Positions 6,065 to 14,868 of a stretch of DNA of 32,828 nucleotides are shown here, piece by piece; the stretch's first letter is position 1; each line of letters opens with the position of its first letter. The position numbers and the translations under genes were made by a program. This DNA comes from Sphingomonas sp. PAMC 26605. GTDB lineage: Bacteria; Pseudomonadota; Alphaproteobacteria; Sphingomonadales; Sphingomonadaceae. The stretch is taken from assembly GCF_000241485.1 (NCBI RefSeq), contig NZ_JH584242.1, positions 85,230 to 118,057 on the forward strand, given 5' to 3'. Below the pieces are notes generated by a model that saw nothing but the letters and a program-made list of their open reading frames with translations, ran no database searches and had not been told where the DNA came from.

Positions 6065-7975
6065 ATGACTACGAACGTCCCCGAGGGTTTAAGGCAGCTG
6101 CCTTTCGAGGTGAAGTCGCGAGCCATCAAACTCACTCCAAGCGCCAAGGCGCTGCGAGCGCGGCTGCTCGACGCGGCGTATCGACCCGAAAGCGTCCTCT
6201 TCCTCGACATAGAGACGACGGGGCTGAGTCGCTTCTATCATTCGATAACCCTCGTCGGCACCATCCTGAACGGTGAGTACCGTAGCTGGCTTGCCGGCGA
6301 CGAGGTGGATGAGCTGCACGACATAGCGGCACGAGCTAGAACCCTCGTGACATTCAACGGCTCCGCATTCGACCTACCTTTCCTGAAGACAGCTTTTCCG
6401 GATCTTCGCTTCCCGACCGACCACGTCGATCTTCGCTACGCCGTGCGTCACACCGGGCTCACTGGCGGCCAGAAGATCATAGAGCGCCAACTGGCGCTAA
6501 CTCACAGGCGAGGCCTTGAGGATGTGGACGGCGCGGAGGCCGTGTTGCTGTGGCATCGCTATCTTCGCGGCGAAACTGAGTCCCTTCGCAGGCTGATCAG
6601 GTACAATCAGGCCGATGTCGAGGGAATGCGCCACATCGCGGATCACGTTCGCGACTATTTCGAGCAGATCGATCCGAGCATGTTCACCGTTCCTTTCGTC
6701 GGCCGTCCCGCGAACCCGCTCGGGTGGGCCTGTCCCGATGCAACGCTCCCGGTTCCGCAGCAACGGGGTACGCCGCGCTTCAGCTTCGAGAACCTGTTCG
6801 GAGAGACGAGAGCGGCCAACGCCGTTGTCACGGGAATTGACCTGACGGGATCAGAAACGCGCCCGACGGGTTACGCGACGGCTCGGGGATGCGACGTCGC
6901 GACGCAGCGTATTAACACGGACGACGACATAGTGGCCGCGGTCCTTCGGGACCGTCCCGAACTTGTTTCGATCGACTCACCGCTTTGCCTTCCACGCGGA
7001 CGTGTCAGCGTGTTCGACGATGATCCTGGCCGAGACAGGTTCGGAATTCTGCGGCAGTGCGAACGCACTCTGAAGCGGCGCGGAATCAACGTCTATCCCT
7101 GTCTTCTTCCTTCGATGCAGCGGCTCACAGCCCGGGGCATTGGTCTTGCCGCCCGCCTTCGCGCGCTGGGCTATCCGGTCATCGAGAGCTATCCGGGAGC
7201 CGCTCAGGACATCGTGGGCATCCCACGGAAGGGCGCGGGGGTGGAGTTCCTCGCCCAGGGTCTGAGTCAATTCGGATATCGCGGCGACTTCGAACGTAAG
7301 ATGCCTTCGCATGACGAGCTCGACGCCATCACATGCACACTGGTCGGGAGCTTCTTCCTCGCAGGGCTTTCGGAGGCGCTTGGCGACGAACACGAGGCGC
7401 CGCTCATCGTACCGTCGCTTTCCGAAGCTCCGGGTAGGACCATCATTGGGATCAGCGGCCGCATCGCTGCTGGCAAAACCACGCTTGCCAGGATGCTACG
7501 GGAACGCGGCTTCGCCTATGCTCGCTATAGCGAGGTGGTGGACGACGTTATCCTGGCGAAGGGCGAAACCCCGGACCGCAGTTCGCGACAGGTGGAAGGA
7601 TGGCGGCTCCATAGGGAGGAAGGACAGCGATGGATGGGCGAGCGTCTGCTGGAGCGGATTGGCGATCGGAGGCGGTGCGTAATCGACGGCCTGCGTTTTC
7701 CGGACGACCATGCGTTTCTAGCTGAGCGGGCGGGCGGCAACTTCATCCACGTGCATGTCGATGCCTCGGACGAACAGCGCCGCACCCGCTATCTTGAAGG
7801 GGAGCTGACGGCGCAGGAATTCTCGCGCATCGACAACGAGCCCGTCGAGGGTGGCATCGTGCCGCTACGGTCATTAGCGATGATGTCGGTGAGGAACGAC
7901 GGCACTATGCACGATCTCGCGGGTGTGGCGGACGAGATCGTGGCAAATGCGGTAGAGCGCAAACGTCCGGGTTGA
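6065..7975 (+). CDS. Three-domain fusion: YprB-like exonuclease, DUF429, P-loop nucleotide kinase-like
   Basis: A 636-residue protein with three recognisable parts. Residues about 40-200 form a YprB-like RNase H-fold exonuclease: FLDIETTG (Asp48, Glu50), FNGSAFDLPFL (Asp103) and YNQADVEGM (Asp184) supply a DEDD metal site. Residues about 253-440 match DUF429, another RNase H-fold family: GIDLTG (Asp259), SIDSPL (Asp304), ESYPGA (Glu374) and DELDA (Asp418, Asp420). Residues about 458-632 are a P-loop kinase-like domain with GISGRIAAGKTT (463-474) and DGLRFPDD, resembling deoxynucleoside monophosphate kinases. ATG 6065 is chosen over in-frame codons from 5960 because AGGAAGG lies 7 bases before it and it fits the domain start. 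It is divergent from copy B. The combination suggests nucleic-acid cleavage tied to nucleotide phosphorylation or sensing; I know no described protein with this order. Confidence 0.8.
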   Translation: MTTNVPEGLRQLPFEVKSRAIKLTPSAKALRARLLDAAYRPESVLFLDIETTGLSRFYHSITLVGTILNGEYRSWLAGDEVDELHDIAARARTLVTFNGSAFDLPFLKTAFPDLRFPTDHVDLRYAVRHTGLTGGQKIIERQLALTHRRGLEDVDGAEAVLLWHRYLRGETESLRRLIRYNQADVEGMRHIADHVRDYFEQIDPSMFTVPFVGRPANPLGWACPDATLPVPQQRGTPRFSFENLFGETRAANAVVTGIDLTGSETRPTGYATARGCDVATQRINTDDDIVAAVLRDRPELVSIDSPLCLPRGRVSVFDDDPGRDRFGILRQCERTLKRRGINVYPCLLPSMQRLTARGIGLAARLRALGYPVIESYPGAAQDIVGIPRKGAGVEFLAQGLSQFGYRGDFERKMPSHDELDAITCTLVGSFFLAGLSEALGDEHEAPLIVPSLSEAPGRTIIGISGRIAAGKTTLARMLRERGFAYARYSEVVDDVILAKGETPDRSSRQVEGWRLHREEGQRWMGERLLERIGDRRRCVIDGLRFPDDHAFLAERAGGNFIHVHVDASDEQRRTRYLEGELTAQEFSRIDNEPVEGGIVPLRSLAMMSVRNDGTMHDLAGVADEIVANAVERKRPG

Positions 7976-8116
7976 TCCCGGTAACGGAGAAGATTGCTCA
8001 TTCTTTGAACCGCCGTTGGTCGGCACTACACCCATTGCCTGCGTCCTTTGGACAACTTTGCATCCTCGGCAAATAGCCGCCTTGCGATGGCAACGGCGAG
8101 GTACGCCGCCTGGAGG

Positions 8117-8866
8117 CTAGGTTTCGATCGCTGAGGAAGTGCCGCCGGTCCAGGCGGGCAGCCAGAGGTGCCATATTGCGATCGGGCCAGGCGCATCGGC
8201 TGGCGCTGCCCGGTTCAAGTAACGAAAAGCGCGGGCGTGCCGCGTTGCCGCCAGGTCAAGCACAGCATGGCCACTCTCAACCGGCCAGTCGCTCACCGCA
8301 AAGGGGTCCGGTTTTGCAATTCGGCCGGCAGCAAGAAACGGCAACAAGCAGGACTCGATTGTGGACTGATCGCGGACATAGGCGAGCATAAAGCCGTCCC
8401 GGCCCGACCAGCCATATTCGCCGGTCAGGAAGCGGCGTAGGCCGTTGTTGCAATAGAGAGTGCCGGACTTGCCGCCTGGCGCATCGATGAGCTTGCATTC
8501 GACGACCAGGGGAAAGGCCGGAGACCGGCCCGACAGAAAGATAGAAAGATCTGGGCGCTTTTCGAGATGTGCCCCATTGAAACTCACCGTCTCCTTGCCG
8601 CGCGCGACAGAGCGGACCAATTGCTCCCACAACGGTTGCTCGTCGAGCAGGCGGCTCAGGCGGGCTTCCAGCAGCGCGTTAATCTCGGCTTCGGATCCCG
8701 TCGCCAGCGTGCTCGCCCGATTGAGGGCAAGGTCGCCCCATGCGAGCGCGATCATGTCCGCGATCAGAGCTAAATGCTCCTCATGGAGCGCAGCCAATGG
8801 CAGCTCAATCCCACGCGTGAGCTCGTCAATCTGTTCGGGACGCGGGGCGGAGGAGCGGATGGTCAC
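8117..8866 (-). CDS. PD-(D/E)XK restriction endonuclease subunit
   Basis: A 249-residue soluble protein. The core RPDLSIFLSG (Asp106) followed by PLVVECKLID (Glu123, Lys125) is a typical PD-(D/E)XK nuclease site, which binds Mg2+ and cuts DNA. The start is GTG at 8864-8866, overlapping the methyltransferase stop by four bases (GTGA), a sign of translational coupling. An ATG at 8903-8905 is possible but lies inside the methyltransferase. As last gene of the operon it most likely supplies cleavage for the adjacent methyltransferase, giving a Type II-like system with separate subunits. Recognition sequence unknown. I do not recognise a named enzyme. Confidence 0.8.
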   Translation of the reverse strand: MTIRSSAPRPEQIDELTRGIELPLAALHEEHLALIADMIALAWGDLALNRASTLATGSEAEINALLEARLSRLLDEQPLWEQLVRSVARGKETVSFNGAHLEKRPDLSIFLSGRSPAFPLVVECKLIDAPGGKSGTLYCNNGLRRFLTGEYGWSGRDGFMLAYVRDQSTIESCLLPFLAAGRIAKPDPFAVSDWPVESGHAVLDLAATRHARAFRYLNRAAPADAPGPIAIWHLWLPAWTGGTSSAIET

Positions 8867-11800
8867 GCGCTCGCCCGCCCCTTCAGCACATCCATATGCT
8901 CCCAAGCCACGCGTTGCGCGACCAGTCGAGCCTGGCTTTCCGACCAGTAGCGCGCTTGGTCAAGCCGCCCGAGCCACAGGCAATCACGCGCTTCCTCGAA
9001 TATGACCTCGGTCGCTGCGAAATGGTCTGCGAGAGGCAGGAATTTGGCCCAGTCGATATGCTGGACCGCTTGCCGTTTCGGCTTCGCGACGCTGGATGTG
9101 ATGCGGATGCCCCGCCAAGGCGATGCGTCCATCTTGGAAGCCGGAAGCGCTTCGATGTACCGGCCTAGCCTTTGTCCCCAAAGCGACAATTCGGCCCCCA
9201 ACACTTTGCAGAATTGCTTAACAGCCTCATTTCCAGCCGGAGCTTGGGCGAGACGACGGTTTTCGGCAAAAGGCAGGTTGAACTGCAGCGTATCCGTCAG
9301 GACCTGCAGGTCGCGCTCGCGCAGATGATAGATGCTGGCGCACCAACGATCGACCTCGTTCCATGCATCCGGGGCGCCGTCCTGGACCAGTTGGAAGAGT
9401 CGAAGCACCTCGCACCGATCGTCGCAGGAGAGGGATTCCACCGTTGGGATGAACAGTCGGTCGATCGTCGCCTTCTCGACCGTATCGCGCTCGAAGCCGA
9501 ACTCGCCGCTGGTGATCAGCACCTGCCACAGAGCGATCTTGCTGCCGATGACAAGGCTCAGGTAACGGACGAGCAATCCGTTGTCGTGCGCTCGCGAGCT
9601 ATACCCATACAGGCTGGTATTGAAGACGGCGCCGCGCTGCGCGATAGCCGTCCTGATCCGCCCGAGAGATGCCGGCGGCGCTTTCTGGACGACGACGAGC
9701 GGACCGTCGAACAATGTCTCAGCCCGCCGGTCATGGATGCGAGCCTCATTGAAGAAGGGAAGCGCCTCCTCGTCGACCAGAATATTGGTCATCGACGCTA
9801 AAGTGACTTCCCGACGGCCATGTAGATAGTCAGCCGGAACGCCGGGCAGGCCATCTCCATGCGTTCTGATACGGCTGCTGTTCCTCAGCTTTTGGTACCC
9901 GTTTCCGGTGAAACGGGCCCGCCCAGCCTCGACCCCAAAGAGGCGGCGCCAATATTCGCCAAGGCGCTCAGGTACATGAGCCCTCAGTCGTTCATAGACC
10001 TGAACGTCGGCCCGCGTTCCCTTAAAAAGAAGTTTGAAGATCTCCGGCGTCTCGAGGATCTCCTTCGTCGTGATCAGTTCGGCATTGGTAGCATCGATCC
10101 GCATGCCGCCGGACTGGTTGAGCGCCCCTTCCAACCGGGGGCTGACGAGGCGGCATCCTGCGCCCTGTGGAGGCGCTTGATTGCAGGCGTAAAGAATGCA
10201 GAAGGGTGCCGCGATTTCCGGCCACACCCGGGTCTGGCGCAGCTCGACACCATTAATCACACCCGTAACGTCGAGCGCCGCAAACAACGCCCGTCGTGCC
10301 GATTGCATGCCATCGCCCTGCTGGAACAGCAGCCGAGCATGAAGTGCGAAGGCGATCTGGCCAAGCGGCTTCGCCCATTCCATCGCGCGCCACACAAAAG
10401 GTAGGTCGAGCACCTCGTTCGGAATCGGCGGAGGCGGATAGTCCGCTGGCAAACGCTCGGCTGCGATACGATGGATGATCGCCTGCACCCCAAGCCATCC
10501 GGGTAGGCGGGTGCTGGTCGCCCAGGGCGGGTTGCCGACGACAAGATCATATTGGCCAACATGTTCATCGCCTACCGCCGGCCCGAGGCTTCCCAGCGAC
10601 CTCCCCTGTCCGTCGCCGCTCATCTTGAGGAGAACGCGCCCACGAAGATTTTCGAATTTGAGTTTCCTCACGGGTTCGGGATGCGCGTCGAGCTCGATCG
10701 ACATGAGATAGAGACCGAGTGCTGCGAACCGGAGGGCTGCCTCGTTGATGTCGAAGCCAGTGACCTGGTCGTAGAGGATGCGGCGCAGCTCATGCGTGTC
10801 CGGGCGCCGGCCGGACGCGCGCCAATTCTCCGCCACCAGCTGGCGGAAGGCCGTAATCAGGAAGACGCCGGCACCCGCGGCGGGGTCAAGAATGCGGGCT
10901 GCATAGGCAGGAGTCGTGCGGGCGACCGCGTTCAGCCCGCCGCGGACCATCAGGTCCGCAATCGGGCGTGGCGTGTAGAAGCCGCCTTCACGCCGCTGCC
11001 GGTCTGGAGCGTGCCGGTGGAGATAATGCTCATAGGCCTGGCTGAGCACTCCCACCGGGATGTGAGCAAAATCCAGACTGTCCCAGCTCTCTTCCCAGCC
11101 GAAAAGTAACTGGCCTCCGGGCGCACGGCGCAGAATGTCGCCGAGCACCTTGAAGGCTTCTTGCGGCAACCGATCCCAAATTCCTAAGGAGGTAGGCAGG
11201 AAATCGCCGTTGAAGGTGGCATCGAGCCAGTCGGACGTCTTCGCTGCGCTCGCCGCATCGTCGAACAGTCCGGCTGCCGTGAGGATGTCGACCCCGAGCG
11301 ATTCTAGCAGGTGACGATCGCCCAGGAAACGCGTGAAAAGGGCGCGTCCCACCAGTGAGATCGCATCGTCATCATCAACGCCGCACACCGTCTTGAGCGT
11401 GTCGATCGAGCCGCCGAGAAGCTTCAGGACGACCTGGGATATCCATTGCCGGTTGCCTGCCGGCAGGCCCGGCCGGGCATTGGCCAGATGCGCCAGCGTC
11501 GCGATCTCCTGCCCCGTCGCGACACCGACATCTACGCGCGCCTCAGCCGGCCGGCAATCGTCGAGGCCGATATGATAAATGTCGAGACGTCCGGCACCGA
11601 CGACCCCCAGATACGGCGCGTCGCCGCGCATCGCCAGCACACGACGGATCCGACGGAGGCGAGCATCATCCCCGCCTAGCCGGTCGGCCGCCACGAGAAA
11701 GACGAGCGGGGCACCTTGCCATTCATAGATGCCGCCAACCGCCAGGAGATCCGCGTCGCCGCCGTTGCGGGCAGACAGCAACGTCGCATAGGGGAGAAGC

Positions 11801-11895
11801 GCAGGACCATCTATATCGAGCAGGCGCAAAGCCGCTTCGTCCGCCCCAAATTGCCGAAGCGCCTCAACGAAATCGATCTTCACGACTTCGGTCAC
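8863..11895 (-). CDS. Eco57I-like N6-adenine DNA methyltransferase
   Basis: A 1010-residue protein. FYTPRPIADLMV (306-317) is motif X; ILDPAAGAGVFLITAF (335-350) is the SAM-binding motif I; DLVVGNPPWATS (450-461) is catalytic motif IV of N6-adenine methylases. The region before 300 has no clear nuclease motif, and the C-terminal third probably contains the target-recognition domain. It methylates adenine in a specific sequence; host protection is expected, with cleavage by the downstream PD-(D/E)XK protein. The start is GTG at 11893-11895; the frame is open and domain-consistent from there. It lies 106 bases after the helix-turn-helix gene and overlaps the nuclease by GTGA, so the three form an operon. 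Size resembles Type IIG and PglX-like enzymes, but BREX partner genes are absent here. Confidence 0.88.
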   Translation of the reverse strand: MTEVVKIDFVEALRQFGADEAALRLLDIDGPALLPYATLLSARNGGDADLLAVGGIYEWQGAPLVFLVAADRLGGDDARLRRIRRVLAMRGDAPYLGVVGAGRLDIYHIGLDDCRPAEARVDVGVATGQEIATLAHLANARPGLPAGNRQWISQVVLKLLGGSIDTLKTVCGVDDDDAISLVGRALFTRFLGDRHLLESLGVDILTAAGLFDDAASAAKTSDWLDATFNGDFLPTSLGIWDRLPQEAFKVLGDILRRAPGGQLLFGWEESWDSLDFAHIPVGVLSQAYEHYLHRHAPDRQRREGGFYTPRPIADLMVRGGLNAVARTTPAYAARILDPAAGAGVFLITAFRQLVAENWRASGRRPDTHELRRILYDQVTGFDINEAALRFAALGLYLMSIELDAHPEPVRKLKFENLRGRVLLKMSGDGQGRSLGSLGPAVGDEHVGQYDLVVGNPPWATSTRLPGWLGVQAIIHRIAAERLPADYPPPPIPNEVLDLPFVWRAMEWAKPLGQIAFALHARLLFQQGDGMQSARRALFAALDVTGVINGVELRQTRVWPEIAAPFCILYACNQAPPQGAGCRLVSPRLEGALNQSGGMRIDATNAELITTKEILETPEIFKLLFKGTRADVQVYERLRAHVPERLGEYWRRLFGVEAGRARFTGNGYQKLRNSSRIRTHGDGLPGVPADYLHGRREVTLASMTNILVDEEALPFFNEARIHDRRAETLFDGPLVVVQKAPPASLGRIRTAIAQRGAVFNTSLYGYSSRAHDNGLLVRYLSLVIGSKIALWQVLITSGEFGFERDTVEKATIDRLFIPTVESLSCDDRCEVLRLFQLVQDGAPDAWNEVDRWCASIYHLRERDLQVLTDTLQFNLPFAENRRLAQAPAGNEAVKQFCKVLGAELSLWGQRLGRYIEALPASKMDASPWRGIRITSSVAKPKRQAVQHIDWAKFLPLADHFAATEVIFEEARDCLWLGRLDQARYWSESQARLVAQRVAWEHMDVLKGRASA

Positions 11896-12001
11896 AGTCC
11901 GTCCGCCACGGCAGTCTGCAGCGTAAGGCTATGGGGAGCGCCACCCCGCTGCTGCGCGAGATTAGGCGCGCCGGGGGGTGAAAACTCCAAACGGGTCTGG
12001 T

Positions 12002-12472
12002 TCATCTTCCGGCCTTGAGGATTTGCGGCGGAAAAGGAAGCGCGCTTTGCGCCGAACTGGGCGTCGAGGGCATCATGCGCGCTCCGATCCGACTAACGAT
12101 GGGATTGCAGGGTACGACCAGCGTGGGCTCGCTGATCTGCCGCGTCGAGAAATCGTCAATCGTCAGGAGATCAGCGGATGCCGAACCAATAAGCGCAATA
12201 AAACCTTCCAGATGCGCGGGGCGCGCGTCGGCGAGTTCGCGAAACAGCTTGTCCACGCTGATCCCGATGTCGCTGATCCGCGCTCCGAAGCGGTGGGTCA
12301 GCTCGCTAGTAATCGCGAGGCCCACCAAGTCAGCAAAGGTGAAACGCGCGGCCTTGCCAGGCTTGTCAGCCAGATAAGGTACCGCCTTACGCCAGGCGCG
12401 CACGTCGCCCGGCGACACTTCCGCGATTTCGCGCGCCTGCTCCTGAGTAAACTGAATTGTCGTCAACGCCAT
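12002..12472 (-). CDS. Helix-turn-helix (MerR-like) regulator of the restriction operon
   Basis: A 156-residue protein. The N-terminal 75 residues read as a MerR-like winged helix: FTQEQAREIAEVSPGDVRAW, then FTFADLVGLAITSELTHRFG. The C-terminal half is unassigned. It is the first gene of the operon, 106 bases before the methyltransferase. Small DNA-binding proteins often time expression of restriction genes, so a controller role is likely but inferred. A palindrome at 12479-12491 lies a few bases upstream of its ATG and could be its own operator. The start ATG 12470-12472 follows directly after a T-rich (A-rich on the coding strand) tract, and no good Shine-Dalgarno is visible. Confidence 0.7.
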   Translation of the reverse strand: MALTTIQFTQEQAREIAEVSPGDVRAWRKAVPYLADKPGKAARFTFADLVGLAITSELTHRFGARISDIGISVDKLFRELADARPAHLEGFIALIGSASADLLTIDDFSTRQISEPTLVVPCNPIVSRIGARMMPSTPSSAQSALPFPPQILKAGR

Positions 12473-12478
12473 TTTTTC

Positions 12479-12491
12479 TTGTCGCTGACAA
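12479..12491. promoter_or_regulatory. Palindrome upstream of the restriction operon, candidate operator
   Basis: TTGTC-GCT-GACAA is a perfect 5-bp inverted repeat with a 3-bp centre, flanked by T6 and A7 tracts that extend the symmetry. It starts 7 bases before the regulator's ATG, where a bound protein would block translation start or transcription. Its autoregulatory role is inferred. Confidence 0.45.
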
Positions 12492-13161
12492 CAGAAAAAA
12501 ACGCAAGCATGGACAGGAAGATGCGGGAAGCGTTTCTCGTCCTCCTGCTCGTTGCGGTCCGTGCAGCTCGACCGTCCGCTCCTGGCGAAAGCCGTCGTTG
12601 ACGATCGCTTTGGGAACGGCAGCGAAGTCGCACCCTTTCGCCATTCCGCTCGACGATTGGGCTAGCCGCTCAACGCACATCCGTCACATTAACGGATGTC
12701 CGCTTCTGGGGTGGGGCGATGGGCTCGCGAGTGTCGTCTATTGGGTCAGCCTCGCCGCGCTGCTGGGGGCGGCTCTCGACCAACTCACGTCGTTCGTGAA
12801 GTAAGTTGCGGATGGCCGCTTCGGACGGAACCCGTCATTCGACGAGGCCAAAACGATCGGCGATCACCCATCCTTGCGACCGAGCGCGTCCGGTAACCGG
12901 TCTTGAACACCGTCGTTCCTGAGGTCACTCGGCACCAGCATCAAGCCGACTGGCGAGGGGCCATTGGCAACGGGCAGCTATCGAGCACCTCGGTGCGGAT
13001 AGCTGACGTACATGGGCCCTTCCTGCACATTGTTATCCAAACCGGTTGATGAACATTGGCGCGCGGCAAAGGACGATTCTCCCGGCCCATATGCCGATGT
13101 TCGGAAAACGGCCGTTTTCTGGACAGAGGCTGAGCCGTCAGCAATGATGACGCGCTGTGCC
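12492..13161. other. Gene-poor stretch between restriction operon and BLUF gene
   Basis: About 670 bases. Short open frames on both strands (for example up to 12804 on the plus strand) lack family resemblance, good start signals or consistent codon use. It may hold remnants of earlier insertions. The promoter of the restriction operon is expected at its left end. Confidence 0.4.
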
Positions 13162-13557
13162 CTATCCCTCGATCGCCATGATGATTTCATATAGTCGCTT
13201 CGCGGAAGCGGTGCGCTCGCTCAACGCAAATCCTAGCAGAAACGTGGTGCCGGGCGTGCTTGCTTCCCCGTCGTCTGCACGTCGCATCGCCCAATTACCG
13301 AACTGGCGGGAAACTACAGCGCGATCAAGAACCACCTCGATATCAACGTGTCTCGGATCAGCCCGAATGCGGTCCATCGTGGCACCAACTTCGTCATGAC
13401 CGCCTTCGAGAACCTGTGCGAAATTTGCACCGTTTGACCACAGCATGCCGGTAATGCCAGCCTTGGTGTTCGAAGCGATCGACTCAGTCACGATGGCGTC
13501 AAGCTCGGCAAGGTCGGTCCCGGTTAGCGATATGCTGGTGTAGATTATTCGACGCAT
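13162..13557 (-). CDS. BLUF-domain blue-light sensor
   Basis: A 131-residue protein consisting of one BLUF domain, which binds FAD and senses blue light through a Tyr-Gln-flavin hydrogen-bond switch. The key residues are visible: Tyr6 in RRIIYTSIS, Asn30 in ASNTKAGITGML, Gln48 in FAQVLEGG, and Trp89/Met91 in RQFGNWAM. RADPRHVDIEVVLD matches the conserved RI-x-D-x-RH segment. The spacing is the same as in short PixD/BlrB-like proteins with an offset of two residues. No output domain is fused, so it should signal by binding a partner protein. No partner is obvious next to it. The ATG at 13555-13557 places the Tyr at the expected distance from the N-terminus. Confidence 0.9.
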   Translation of the reverse strand: MRRIIYTSISLTGTDLAELDAIVTESIASNTKAGITGMLWSNGANFAQVLEGGHDEVGATMDRIRADPRHVDIEVVLDRAVVSRQFGNWAMRRADDGEASTPGTTFLLGFALSERTASAKRLYEIIMAIEG

Positions 13558-13962
13558 TGGTAGGAAACGAGCCTATGGCCTTTTAGAAGCCAAGCCCCGC
13601 TTATTTTCGAAAAAAGCATCATAGCCGATGGTGGCTTGGCATGCACGTTGAGGAGCCGGACGTTTCCTGCACAACGCTGCCGCCAGCGAATTCTCAAAAG
13701 GACCGTTACGGGAAAGCTGTCGCCCAACGCGGTTGGATGCACGACCCCAGTCAGGCTATTGCCTGACCAACTTGGTGCTGGTAAGTACCGGTCGTCGCGA
13801 AAAGCGGCTGCCGTCACCATCGTGCATGGGTCTGGTAGCCAAGCACACGTCGGTCATCCTTCTCAGATGATCCGGCCAGCGTCTCCATAATCCTGGCCGA
13901 CAGCCTTGCCGTTGTCGGCTTTACTCGCGGGTATGTGATCCCACGACTGTTGGAGCGTGAAG
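13558..13962. other. Divergent intergenic region with an inverted repeat
   Basis: About 400 bases between the BLUF gene and the oxidoreductase, with no supported gene. Near its right end GCCGACA (13896-13902) and TGTCGGC (13913-13919) form a 7-bp inverted repeat with a 10-base spacer, about 45 bases before the oxidoreductase start. This fits a regulator binding site for the oxidoreductase-exporter operon, but the evidence is only the symmetry. Confidence 0.35.
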
Positions 13963-14868
13963 ATGAAGGCTATCGAGTTCAACGGATATGGTGGTCCGGA
14001 CGTACTCAACCTGGTCGAGGTCGAGCCACCACATCCTGAACCGGCAGAGGTGCGGATCAAAGTTCATGCCGCCGGCGTGAACCCGTCGGACTGGAAGCGA
14101 CGGGAGGGGCAGTACCGCGCCTTCGAGGACGGCCAGTTTCCCACCGGGATCGGGGTGGAAGGCTCCGGGGTCGTGACCGAAATCGGCGCCGGCGTCACCG
14201 ATGTCGCGGTCGGCGACGCGGTGTTCGGCTTCGGCAACGCCGTCATGGCCGAGGAGGCGATCCTGACGCATTGGGCGCGAAAGCCGGACGGCGTCTCCTT
14301 CGAGGTCGCGGCCGGCCTTCCCGTCATCTCAGACACCGCAACGCGGGCGCTCGATCAGGTCGGCGTCGAGCAGGGTCAGACCCTGCTGGTGAGCGGCGCA
14401 GCGGGCGGCGTCGGCACGGCCATCCTTCAGCTCGCGGGGCTGCGCGGCATTACCGTGATCGGCACCGCCAGCGCGGGCAAGCACGATTACGTGGCCGGCC
14501 TCGGCGCGATCCCCACCACCTATGGTGAAGGCCTCGCCGAGCGCGTTCGCTCGCTGTCCCCCTCCGGGGTAGACGCCGCAATCGACGTTGCCGGCTCGGG
14601 GATCATCCCCGAGTTGATCGCCATTGTCGGCGACGCCTCTCACGTCCTGTCGGTCGCCGACTTCTCGGCCGAGCAATATGGCGCGAAGTTCTCACATGGA
14701 CCGCCCGTCGATCCTGCGCGCCTGTTCGCCACGATGGCGCAGCTCTGCGAAAGCGGCACGTTCACGCTGCGCATCGAAAAGACTTTTCCCCTCGACGAGG
14801 CAAAGCAGGCGCAGGAAGCCAGCCAATCCGGTAGCGTGACGGGCAAGCTTGTTGTTCGTGTCGACTGA
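13963..14868 (+). CDS. NADPH-dependent quinone-oxidoreductase-like enzyme (MDR superfamily)
   Basis: A 301-residue medium-chain dehydrogenase/reductase of the zinc-independent quinone oxidoreductase type. The GroES-like half contains KVHAAGVNPSDWKRREG and GVEGSGVVTEIGAGV. The nucleotide-binding half carries LLVSGAAGGVGTAILQLA near residue 145. No zinc-ligand pattern is present. It probably reduces quinones or enones with NADPH in the cytoplasm. ATG 13963 is chosen over GTG 13957 because TGGAG lies 7 bases upstream and the family starts MKAIxxxxYG. Its 3' end overlaps the MFS exporter gene, so the two are co-transcribed; such pairs often respond to a toxic aromatic or quinone-like compound. 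The specific substrate is unknown. Confidence 0.88.
   Translation: MKAIEFNGYGGPDVLNLVEVEPPHPEPAEVRIKVHAAGVNPSDWKRREGQYRAFEDGQFPTGIGVEGSGVVTEIGAGVTDVAVGDAVFGFGNAVMAEEAILTHWARKPDGVSFEVAAGLPVISDTATRALDQVGVEQGQTLLVSGAAGGVGTAILQLAGLRGITVIGTASAGKHDYVAGLGAIPTTYGEGLAERVRSLSPSGVDAAIDVAGSGIIPELIAIVGDASHVLSVADFSAEQYGAKFSHGPPVDPARLFATMAQLCESGTFTLRIEKTFPLDEAKQAQEASQSGSVTGKLVVRVD

Noticed and set aside
9172..9801. Open frames on the plus strand inside the methyltransferase gene (also 9859-10404 and 10552-11109)
   Set aside because: They are antisense frames of a GC-rich gene with strong motifs, and their products resemble no family.
12457..12804. Open frame of 115 codons upstream of the restriction operon
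   Set aside because: It begins inside the regulator's start region on the other strand, spans the candidate operator and shows no family similarity.
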